A DNA stretch of 64,000 bases, from assembly GCA_015501595.1 (NCBI GenBank), contig JADNRX010000067.1:1-64000 (forward strand), given 5' to 3'. Position numbers and translations under genes: made by a program. Source of the stretch: Hymenopellis radicata (taxonomy: Eukaryota; Basidiomycota; Agaricomycetes; Agaricales; Physalacriaceae). Shown piece after piece: positions 36,404-45,131 of this stretch (positions are counted from its first letter, which is position 1; each line of letters opens with the position of its first letter). Below the pieces are notes generated by a model. That model saw nothing but the letters and a program-made list of their open reading frames with translations, made no database searches and was not told the DNA's origin.

Positions 36404-37664
36404 TAGTGAATAGCCCGGGTCGGAGCACCCGGTCCGGGTCACGGATGCGGGTGTGTCAGGGTCCGGGTAGGGGTCTCGGTCCGAGTACCCGCTGAAACCC
36501 GCACCACCCTTTGTTACCCGTGCCGTGATCCAGTTGGACCACATATCATAATACAATTATTATATATATATTTTTATGTAAATTATCGAATTTATTTGGG
36601 CTCAAACGAGCCCATCGTCGCCCCAAAACGACGTCGCGAACGAATTTCCTCGATCGCCGAGCTGGCCGAACGTCCCGGCAACTGCCGGATAACGATCGAT
36701 CAGCTCAGATCGCATCTCCTTGGCTTTCACCACCACCACTGTCGTGTTCCTTGGCCCCAGAACTTCTTCTGGGGCTTGTTTTACTTTCTTTCTCTGATCA
36801 GCTCTGCTTTTCCCGTGCGGTTTGGCTTTGCGCCGACCGCTGTGCCCTCGGATACGTTCCGGGGTGCGTTCTTCTGGTGCTCGTCTGCGTGACGGCACCA
36901 ATTCGACGAAGATCCTACCAACCACGACGACGATAACCACCACGGATACCTGTCCTTGCGACGGCACTTCCTTGGCCTCGACCTCGATGCATAAGCCCTC
37001 AAATGAGGCCGCCATGGACTACTTTTTCGTGCTCTGCTCTCTCGATGAGCAGCGCGAACGCGTCAGCCTCCTCGACGGAGCCGCAACTCTCTAGATGACG
37101 ACGACGGGCTTCAAGAGGCTGGATGAGCCCCCGCGCCGTCTCGTTCTTGCCTCCAACGAGGCAATGGGTGGATTTTTTTGGGGCTGGAGGGCGTCGCGGA
37201 CGCATCCAGCCCCAGTGGTGCGTATTTAGTATATCTTTTCTCTCCTTCCTCATTCACGTTGCGCAGGCTGTCCTCGGCTGTCCTCGCCTGCTCCGCACCC
37301 AAGGTCTCCTCGCACCCAACATATCCTCGCACCCACCGTATCCTCGCCGCTCAACGTCTCATCGCGCCCAACGTCTCCTCGCACCATCATCTCCTCCCTC
37401 GCACCACGTACTTCCGTCTTGTCCCTTCTCTGTTGTTAAACAACAGCCTTGTCAACAGGGTGGGCTTGACTATGTATATCGTGCGCGTCGATAGCCCCCC
37501 TGCCATTGCCGGGGGGTTGTCGGCGTGCACGAACAGTGGCCAAGCACCATAACCCGACATCATTTCGGCGGGTAACCCGCACCCGCATCACGGGATAGGG
37601 TAAGTCGAGGGTACGGGTAGGGGTCCAAAATTAAATACCCGCGGGCAACCCGCGCTACTCACTA
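36404..37664. mobile_element. hAT-like element, 1,261 bp, with 8-bp target duplication
   Basis: The element is flanked by perfect 8-bp repeats CCGACCCA (36396-36403 and 37665-37672), the hAT hallmark length. Its ends are imperfect inverted repeats, TAGTGAATAGCCCGGGT on the left and TAGTGAGTAGCGCGGGT on the right. Subterminal zones hold many CCCGGGT/ACCCGC-type motifs, as expected for transposase binding. No transposase is encoded. Two minus-strand frames inside (37015-36602 and 37253-36999) look like passenger sequence. It lies in an exon or a short intron of the unknown gene. Confidence 0.8.
36602..37253 (-). other. Possible captured coding sequence inside the hAT-like element
   Basis: Two overlapping minus-strand frames: one basic and helical (MRKERKDILNTHHWGW, QPLEARRRHLESCGSVEEAD, FALLIERAEHEKVVHGG), the next starting MAASFEGLCIEVEAKEV with a valine-rich stretch and a basic region. 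Together they could be a two-part host gene fragment or an internal protein of the element. I do not recognise either. Confidence 0.3.
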
Positions 37665-39551
37665 CCGACCCAAAGGCATCTCCAGAGGAGCGCTGTCGGA
37701 AATGGACGGATATTTTGGAGGCTATCATGCCTGGATGTGGCGCGGTATGTATAGAATGCGCTCAGGGAATGTTGTTCTAACAGTATCTCAGCCAATGTCT
37801 CACTAGGCAATAGCCGATGCCCTCGATGCAACGTATATTGTGGCACGAGGCAAGACCGGAGCGCCTGAAAGTACTAAGAAGGACTTGCTTCCTGCTAAAC
37901 GCCAGGCAATGGCGTTTCTCCTGGCCGACATGAAGGCCGTTCTCAAGGACCTGTCGTGGACCAAGGAATGGGCTAGTGCTGTACGGGTAGGTGATCTTCT
38001 ATATCTTTAGGAAGTGTATAACTCTTGGCTCTCTCTTTCTAGACGTCAGATCTCGCCTGCCGCGTCATGTATATCTCCACCTCTGAATATGAACAGAAGC
38101 ATGGGGATCCGATAACATCACGTCTGATCCGTCTACAGAGCCTTAAAATAACCCTAGCACATATCCTATACTCATGGGTTCCGACTGGCATTAGCGAACT
38201 GTGGATAGAGCAAGTTGATATCTTTATCCCAAGCAAACGGCCGCTATCTGAGGTATGTCTATGCTGCGTAAATGCTCTGTAGCTCACATAAACTGTGTAG
38301 TGTCCTCAAGGTGCACTTACACGACATGACTTTACGGAACTGTTTAATGCGCTGCATGACCTTCCTACCCTTATACCGACAACATCCTCTCCTGACTGTA
38401 TATTTTTCCTCTTGAATCTCCCAAACTTCAAGCGAGCATGGAACTACTGGCTGGGACCGAATCTACAGGTGTTGGGTTATGATGTTCAGGATGCTCATCT
38501 GAATCTCAAGACGCTCTACGACAAATAATCAGGGGAGCTCCAAACGCTGTGGACACGCAAGACTGTAGGTAGTCAGGCGTCACCTGATCTCGAGAGCCAT
38601 ATGTTTCATGTCATTATTCGCGAGACGATGCTCTACAAGAAGCTGAAATCGAGGTTAAATGAGTATTATAAGGAGAGACGGCCTTCAGATGTTCGTCTAC
38701 TTCTATTCTTCTTAGTTTCTTTCTGCTAATAGTCTCCAGGCTCAGCGTGCAGTGCTTCTTGCCCAATATCGGCTGGAGCATGGTAATGATGCTAACCTGC
38801 CGCATCAATACCTTTCGTGCAGGCATTGTGTCACCCTTCCTGTAGATCAACACTGTTCCCAGGTTCGGTATGTTGAAAAACAGGATTTGAAGGCGGTTGG
38901 ACTTGCGAAAGGTGACGGTATCAGTTTGCATCCTCTAGAGGATTGCTTAATGCCCGGCGAAACAGTATGTGGACGTGTCTCAGACTTTTCAGTTCTCGGC
39001 TAATGGTTTATAGGTGGCGACTACAACAAAAGTTCATAATCCGCACGATCTTAACATGCAAGCCATTCGAAAGGACCCCGATATTGTGAAGCGCTGTAAA
39101 CAGCATATTATTGTTCTGGTAGATGCCGAGAGCCCTGAGCCGACGGAGGACAATATTAGGAATAAGCGAACTATTCAATTTCAGGACAAGACAGGACGTG
39201 TTATCACTCGAATGCCAGTACGTGAACTGCACTTTATCTGTATATGTTCTCATCAACTTCTAGTTGGACTTTGTCTTCTTTAACATGCTTCCACCTGATA
39301 TGTTGGGCACAATGCGCGAGCACGGAAAGGATCTTAGTCGTAGGCTTTAGACCCTATTCAATATTTGTGATACTAATGTTTGAGATATAGATATGGTGCC
39401 CATTCGCCGAGGCAAAAAGTTTGAACATTATCATACTGGGCTTATGGATGCTGGTGGCGGACGTCTGCCATCCGGGGGCGGCCCAGGAGATGCATATGGT
39501 TTTTATACCTCTCAGACAGCGCATACACCTCGTGCTGTCGTATTAGTCTAG

Positions 39552-40640
39552 TGTTTAAGTGGGGGTGTGTACCGCGATTGGGCCTATTACATAAGTCGCC
39601 CATTTAAGGAAGGTCACGTAAGCTTAGCCAGGCGCGGAGAGTCAAGCTCGCGCTCGTCGTCGCTGCATACAGCCCATGCGGCCTGTGCCCAGCCCGGGCC
39701 CGACACATTCGTCACCCGCGCAAAAAAAAAGCAGAAGGATTAGGGAGCGGAATGAGGTGTCGGCAACCTCAGTTTTTGGGGTCTGCACGCTGTGTAAGAG
39801 GCAAGAATAGATGCTCATTCGACGTCGGCAGCGAAGGTTAGCAATAAAATAAGTAATTATCCCTGCCCTGTCCGTATTACAGCTATTACGGTACCATATA
39901 TCGTGTCTGGAAGTCTAGTCCGGTACTTCCAAGTCTTCAGCACCGTCCTATTCCTCCTGATACATATAGTGGGCAGTGCAAGTGCTAGTGATACCTGTGT
40001 TGTTGCGGCGCGTGGATGCAAAGATACTGATTGTTGCTGTGCCATGAGCTGGAGGTCGCCGTGTCCCACTCGCCATATCCGAGTTGCCGCGTCCTGGTAT
40101 TGCGTCACCATGCGCGCAGTGCCCGTGTCGTCGTGGTCGCAGTGCCCGTGTCGTCGTGGTCGCAGTGCCCGTCGTGCTTGTACTGCTCGCGTTGTCGTGG
40201 TCGCAGTTACCCGCCATGTCGTTGTGCTTGCTGAGCCGGGTCGTCGTGCTCGCAGTGGCCTCACAGTCGTGTGTCGTTGTGCTCGCAGTTGCCTCGCCAC
40301 CTATACATCCTGAATAAGCATTTAAACTTAAAGTGTAAGAGTAACGCACCCGTCTACATCGCATGCCAGCAAACGGCGTGATGCTGCACCCGAGTTTCGT
40401 ATTAGGCTCTCTCGCAGATAGATGATTATCTCTCCAATACCGATGTCCGCTTGTCATTGAAGGCACCATGAGTAGTCGAAAGGAGTGGCAGTAGTCGCAG
40501 TGGTGGCAGTAGATGAAGAAAAATATGTGTCACCCGATTTGGGTGACTTACATAATAAGCACAATCACGGTACAGGCCCCAACTTAATCGACAGACTCTA
40601 TACACATCGATCAACCTCACATTATAAAAATCGATCGTGT
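39552..40640. other. Gene-free stretch with degenerate tandem repeats
   Basis: No gene is supported. It contains an A9 run (39721-39729) and a GTCGTGGTCGCAGTGCCC-type tandem array (40117-40300). Confidence 0.45.
40117..40300. repeat. 23-bp tandem repeat grading into degenerate copies
   Basis: CAGTGCCCGTGTCGTCGTGG plus TCG is present twice exactly (40117-40139 and 40140-40162). A partial third and several diverged copies containing CGTGCTCGCAGT follow, to about 40300. The apparent Arg/Val/Cys-rich frames across it are by-products of the repeat. Confidence 0.7.
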
Positions 40641-41402
40641 ATATAGCGTCTGTTTTGAAGAGACTACTGTCGTATTGAATTTCGAGAATGCTATCGTAAG
40701 TTTAACAATTCATATGCTACGAAATACTCAGTGTTATCTCAGGATGCGCTCTTTATGGAAGAACCTGCTTTATATGCTTGTCCACCGCTTGCACGCCAGA
40801 TGAAGGAAGACGTAGCCGACTGTGATCGGCTGGGCGCCATGGGTCATAACCTATACGCATGTCAAGGTTATTGTGCGCCCATTCATCCTGATCATGATAT
40901 TGGACCCGGTTTGTGTTGTCAGGAGACCTGGGTTGCTGATCGCAAGTTTGATGAATTTGGGTTCTGCCAGCCTTTGTGGAAGTACTGGATTGCTACAGAA
41001 GGCAATACATTATGGTTTGTATCTTTACTACCAATTTATGCATAGGCTAACGATTAGTCGATTTACAGGTCGTTCAGCAGCAAAGATCTGTATGGCACTA
41101 TGCTGCCTTCAAGCCACCCTTTTCAGCCTCAGGAGGGTGATGGCGAGAGTGAGATCGAAATTGAAGTGGTTAGCGACTCAGATGATGATGAACAGTGGCC
41201 AGAAGGACAGGCTCCGGCTCCGGCTCCAAGACGCAGCGCGCGTGCTCGCACTGGTACATCTATTTGTGTTCCTACATGCGTGAGCACAGGAAGGCACAAG
41301 ACTGCGCCAAAGAAGAATGTTGTTCGTGCGCGGCAGTTAGCACACACTATGCGTACACGTCAGGACCTCGAGCGGTATTGGAATGACGACTATACTGAGT
41401 AG
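40640..41402 (+). CDS. Possible TET/JBP-type 2OG-Fe(II) dioxygenase-like protein, short
   Basis: Three exons join in phase. One ends VVLNFENAI, then a GTAAGT-CTCAG intron. A second runs from DALFMEEPALYACPPL to ATEGNTLW, then a GTTTGT-TTACAG intron. The last begins SFSSKDLYGTMLPSSHPF and ends after a Glu/Asp patch (VVSDSDDDEQWPEG) and a basic tail with TAG at 41400. The GHNLYACQGYCAPIHPDHD segment resembles fungal proteins with a GHNLYH..NYASPMHxD motif and a later HGTMLPS, which I associate with the TET/JBP dioxygenase superfamily (HxD plus distal His). Here HPD is present but the distal His is Tyr (YGTMLPS), so an inactive enzyme is likely. No start codon is evident, so the 5' end is missing or unresolved. 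The family call is by pattern memory only. Confidence 0.45.
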
Positions 41403-42080
41403 TACTTCTATACCTTGTCTACTCTACACTGCTACTCAATCAGTATAAGTAATCAGAGCCTGAGCCAGAGCGCCACACTTCGTCACTGCTCACGCTTGGT
41501 GGTACACTGTGCCAACCCCCCTGCCGGTTGCGGCCTGACGCGGCTTTGCGGCGCCCACGGCAGTCACGGCAGAGGAATGGACCCCAAGCACCTCTAAAAC
41601 ACCCCCGCTCTTTCCAGAGAATAGCACAAAACTCTTCTCCAAGTGGCTGTTGTGCTGAACATTGACCGTCATGCTTGAGCACACTAGATGTTCGGAATTC
41701 TTGGGTAGATGTTCGGAAAGCCGAAGAATTCCGAACATTCGCGATCTGTGCCGAATATTACAACCGATTTCCGAACATCTGAGTGCGTTTCGAGTCATTT
41801 TTATGCTAAAGTGTTTGGAAATCTACACACATGTTCGGGTTTTTCTGAAATTCCCGAACATTTCACGCTTTCCCCGAACATTTCACGCTTTCCGAACATT
41901 TCAAGACCTTTTGATTCGAAACTTCGGAACGGCTACTTGGAGCAAGGTTATAACACCTCTAGGGAATGTGCGGAAATAATATTGTCCACTTTTGGGACTC
42001 ATACAGCACTACACTCAAGCGCTTTTATACACTTCACCTAGTGCACATTAAAATACAAAATAGACAGACAGACAGACAAT
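41403..42080. repeat. Partial copy of the foldback element family
   Basis: 41470-42003 holds one arm and part of the interior of the same element that is complete at 42081-43028. The last about 75 bp (to GGGACTCATA at 42003) are the inverse of 42081-42155, giving a head-to-head palindrome with a 77-bp spacer. The left arm is missing or rearranged. The spacer contains a CAGA microsatellite (42063-42078). Confidence 0.6.
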
Positions 42081-43028
42081 TATGAGTCCCAAAAGTGGAC
42101 AATATTATTTCCGCACATTCTCTAGACGTGTTATAACCTTGTTCCAAGTAGCTGTTCCGAAGTTCCAACTGAAAAGGTCTTGAATTGTTCGGAAAGCGTG
42201 AAATGTTCGGGGAAAGCGTGAATGTTCGGGAATTCGTGAGAAAATCAGTCAAACCTGAACATTTGAGTAGATTTCTGAACATTTTCGAGTCATTTCAACG
42301 TCAAAATATTCGGGATGGCTTGCCAATGTTCGGAACGGCCGACCGATGTTCGTAAATCTTCAGGTTTGCGAACATTTTGTGTGTCCCACACATTTCATGA
42401 ACCATTTGAGAACCATTTGAAATGACAACAGATTTCCTTCAAACTATCGATAAGTTCAGATAATACTTGGTGGCTGGGGGGCATACCATAGGGTCCAGAG
42501 CCTCTGCTTCGGCGGTACTCTCGGCGGGACTGAGTCGGCTCCAGTGTGACACTGTGAGGTCTACTACGCGGCGAGAGTGAACCAAAAGCTACTCAGAGTC
42601 CCATTAGTGACATAAGCTGTTATACATATGAAAATCTATGGGTACTTATGGATGAGCATCTTCTCCTTCTCTTGCGCCACATCAGCCATTGCCGTTCGCG
42701 GCTTGAAGCCGCTCCCGGCAGGGGGTGGACCCCAATCACCTCTCGATCTGCCTTCCGAACACTTGCAACTTGTCGCGAACATTGGCAAGCCATCCCGAAC
42801 ATTTTGACGTCGAAATGACTTGAAAATGTTCGGAAATCTACTCAAATGATCGGGTTTGACTGATTTTCTCACGAATTCCCGAACATTTCACGCTTTCCCC
42901 GAACATTTCACGCTTTCCGAACAATTCAAGACCTTTTCAGTTGGAACTTCGGAACAGCTACTTGGAACAAGGTTATAACACGTCTAGAGAATGTGCGGAA
43001 ATAATATTGTCCACTTTTGGGACTCATA
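42081..43028. mobile_element. Foldback element with 252-bp inverted arms
   Basis: Left arm 42081-42332 and right arm 42776-43028 are near-perfect reverse complements, starting TATGAGTCCCAAAAGTGG. The element is flanked by perfect 6-bp repeats GACAAT (42075-42080 and 43029-43034). The arms and part of the interior are dotted with CGAACAT/ATGTTCG motifs. It has no coding capacity, so it depends on a transposase elsewhere. Its superfamily is not clear to me. Confidence 0.8.
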
Positions 43029-43067
43029 GACAATGGCAAGCAAAAGAAAAATCTACCGCCGACGATC

Positions 43068-43454
43068 TTATTCACTAGCCTCAAACTTCAACAAGTTCGA
43101 CTCCGCGTTCTCCCTCTTCAAACTACGATCATCCTGCGTAGGCTGGGGGGTATTTTGGCGAGTGGGTACAATGGTAGAAGTGCCTGCAGTTCCGGGAGCA
43201 GCCGCAGAACTGGGAGTCTGCGAGGAATCGGATGCCGGGCTTGGAGTCTGTTGGGACTCTGACAACCCCGAGGCTGAACTTGAATTGGCTACAAAAGACG
43301 ATAATCAGCCACATTGTCGCGTACTAATACGGAGTGACTTGCCTGTGTCGGACGCCTGCATTGTTTCGGTACGTGATTCGGCCTGTGAATTCTCTGTGGC
43401 GGACTGAGAATTCGCAAGATCAGTTGGTGTTTGAACAGATTGAGGAGATGGCAT
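43068..43454 (-). CDS. Small Ser/Gln/Pro-rich protein (110 aa) with a GC-AG intron
   Basis: Two exons (43454-43343 and 43288-43068) join in phase across a 54-nt intron with a GCAAGT donor and TTGTAG acceptor, the standard non-canonical GC-AG form. The product starts MPSPQSVQTPTDLANSQSAT, is rich in S, Q, T, P and A without a hydrophobic segment, and ends KRENAESNLLKFEASE. It is probably disordered. The stop lies only 40 bp from the foldback element, which occupies its 3' flank. Function unknown. Confidence 0.5.
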
Positions 43455-43570
43455 CACTATGAGGAGCTTGTAGAAGAGAGTTTGAGTTGGGGAAGTAGAT
43501 GTGCTGAGGTGTGGTAGAGAATCCACCCTCTTATTTATATCCCAGGATAGCTGCATTCTGCAATGTTGCC

Positions 43571-43756
43571 GCTTATGCAGAATTGAGGCTCTCCGTGAGC
43601 AATTCACTTCTGCAGCTCTGCATTTCCATATACATTCCAGCCTCCGAGTCATCAAGCGCCGCATATCCGGCTTATGCAGAATTGAGGCTCTCCGTCACTT
43701 CTGCGCTGTCCATTTCCATGTACATTCCAGGCTCCGAGTCATCAAGCACCGCATAC
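43571..43756. repeat. Tandem duplication of a gene's 3' end, period about 99 bp
   Basis: The block starting GCTTATGCAGAATTGAGGCT occurs at 43571 and again at 43670, each followed by TTCCAT(A/G)TACATTCCAG and CTCCGAGTCATCAAGC. The right copy encodes the stop codon and last residues of the acidic protein gene at 43672-44489. The left copy lies beyond that stop and is non-coding. Confidence 0.8.
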
Positions 43757-44489
43757 CCACACTTAACATCGGAAGGCGCCTCGCTGCTACGCCGACTAAT
43801 AGCCTTCTCGTCGTCATCATCGTCGCGGGGACGCTTAAGACTGATGGAAGCGTGGATGTCGCTTGAACCGTCGAAAGAGATTGTGATGGTGAGCTCAAAG
43901 TTTCTCTGCCGTATGTCCTCGTCGCCCTCTCCGTCATCTGGAAAATAAACGTCAGTCACAGTTCTGCGGAGTATCAGAGCAGGACGCATACCGCTAGAAG
44001 ACGTATCGCTGCCACGACGCATCGCAGCCTTAGTCGGACGCTCCTTCCCGTCGTCGTCTTCATCGTCGTCGCGCGCGCGCTTCCTACCAGAGTTCGACTC
44101 TATAAGGAACATGTCAGCGTTAATGTGAGTTGGAGGGAAAACATTTAGACTAACCATTGTCACTCTCCTCTTCTTCGTCCTGAGGCTCAGCGCGTCCTTT
44201 GCCTTTTGCAGCGGACCTGCCGCTGCGCTTGTTGCTTCCCATGCGGACAACGTGTCTCCTCGAAGATCCGCCCTTGTTCAAAAGCCTCTGGCTGGCCGCA
44301 GCCTTCTTGCCTGGAAGAGCAGTCAATCTCCGAACCAACGTGAAGCCGCGAAAAGAACATACCAGAGCTTGTGGCACTCGCCTTTTTACTAGACGGAAGG
44401 CTGATAACCATAGTCCCAGCTGGAACCGTGCCCGATGCTTCCTGCGCGGCAATCATGGAGCGGGTTACGCGACTAGAATTGTTGGTCAT
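43672..44489 (-). CDS. Acidic/basic patterned protein, probably nuclear
   Basis: Four exons with clean GT-AG introns (GTATGT to TTCCAG, GTTAGT to TTATAG, GTATGC to TTCCAG) give one frame from the ATG at 44489 to TAA at 43672. The product begins MTNNSSRVTRSMIAAQEASG and has a KKAAASQRLL basic stretch, an SAAKGKGRAEPQDEEEES segment, KRARDDDEDDDG (a bipartite nuclear-signal-like run) and a final more structured part (NFELTITISFDGSS, LKRPRDDDDD). Alternating KR and DE blocks suggest a chromatin or nucleolar protein; this is inference from composition. Confidence 0.55.
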
Positions 44490-45131
44490 TGTCGAGATGA
44501 TTGGAGGAATGTGTAGTAAGAGCGATGAGAGTTGGAAGTGCTGGGGATAAGTAGTAAAAAACCGTATCCGTCCATCGTCTGCAATACTCGCAGCTCGGAC
44601 GCTCAGACCATCCACATTCGGACAATAACACGAGCGGTGCAGCGCGATAAGGGTGGTCCATACGATGGTCGACGTAGCAGACGGCCGGAGAAGGAACAAT
44701 AAGCAGCCAAGATACTAGTCAAAAGATGTGTGTTTCACTGCGAGGGCCAGTCTGACAATGTTAGCAACAATAACACACTTGGAGCAAAGCTAGGACCTAC
44801 ACAAGCCGGCACTTGTTATACTCTGAGAAGAAAGAATGCAATCCATCTTCTCTTTTGGGAGTCAATATGCACATGGTTATGTCCGTACTTTGTAGTCCTC
44901 TTTCTAGTTGAAGCACCTGGATAGCAAAACGGTAGTGTTGGGAATCGGGTACAGAGCGTCGCGATATTTATCGTTGTTGTGCTGCTCTCCCCTAGGCATA
45001 CTCTACACATCGTACACGGATGAGTCCTTGACTTGTATACAGCTCGAATGGCTTCCGAGACATCGTTGCCCCTTCATTATGAGAACTCTATCCTAATCGA
45101 ACGCGGTGCAAAAACAACGATAACATCAAAA
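44490..45131. other. Intergenic stretch
   Basis: Nothing beyond the 5' flank of the acidic protein gene and the 3' flank of the dynactin gene is seen. Short frames on both strands have no recognisable features. Confidence 0.4.

Larger units (their letters stand above)
35726..39551 (+). pseudogene. Unrecognised multi-exon gene, interrupted by a hAT-like element
   Basis: Exons run from MPRADKEIFVRRPRLPLPSL (35726) through LIDWFWEALCLPRN and DEDIRETAERAQALVF, an intron at 36126-36177, then VFETSDALDAFEGTPVG. After the transposon come RKWTDILEAIMPGCGA, spliced in phase (GTATGT to CACTAG) to AIADALDATYIVAR, LADMKAVLKDLSW, SRLIRLQSLKITLAHILYSW, FKRAWNYWLGPNLQ, LPHQYLSCRHCVTLPVDQHC (two cysteine pairs, possibly metal-binding) and KEDPDIV-type helices. 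It ends in a Gly-rich tail (DAGGGRLPSGGGPGDAYGFY) and TAG at 39549-39551. Besides the 1.26-kb insertion there is an in-frame TAA at 38526-38528. I do not recognise the family. It is followed by the dioxygenase-like gene on the same strand. Confidence 0.5.

Noticed and set aside
36126..39551. A KDZ-type transposase as the identity of the unknown gene
   Set aside because: The TET/JBP-like neighbour made this attractive, but I could not find the cysteine-cluster or catalytic signatures I would expect, so no assignment is made.
40117..40320. Several long frames rich in Arg, Val, Cys and Ser
   Set aside because: They follow the 23-bp tandem repeat in every frame and have no splice or codon support.
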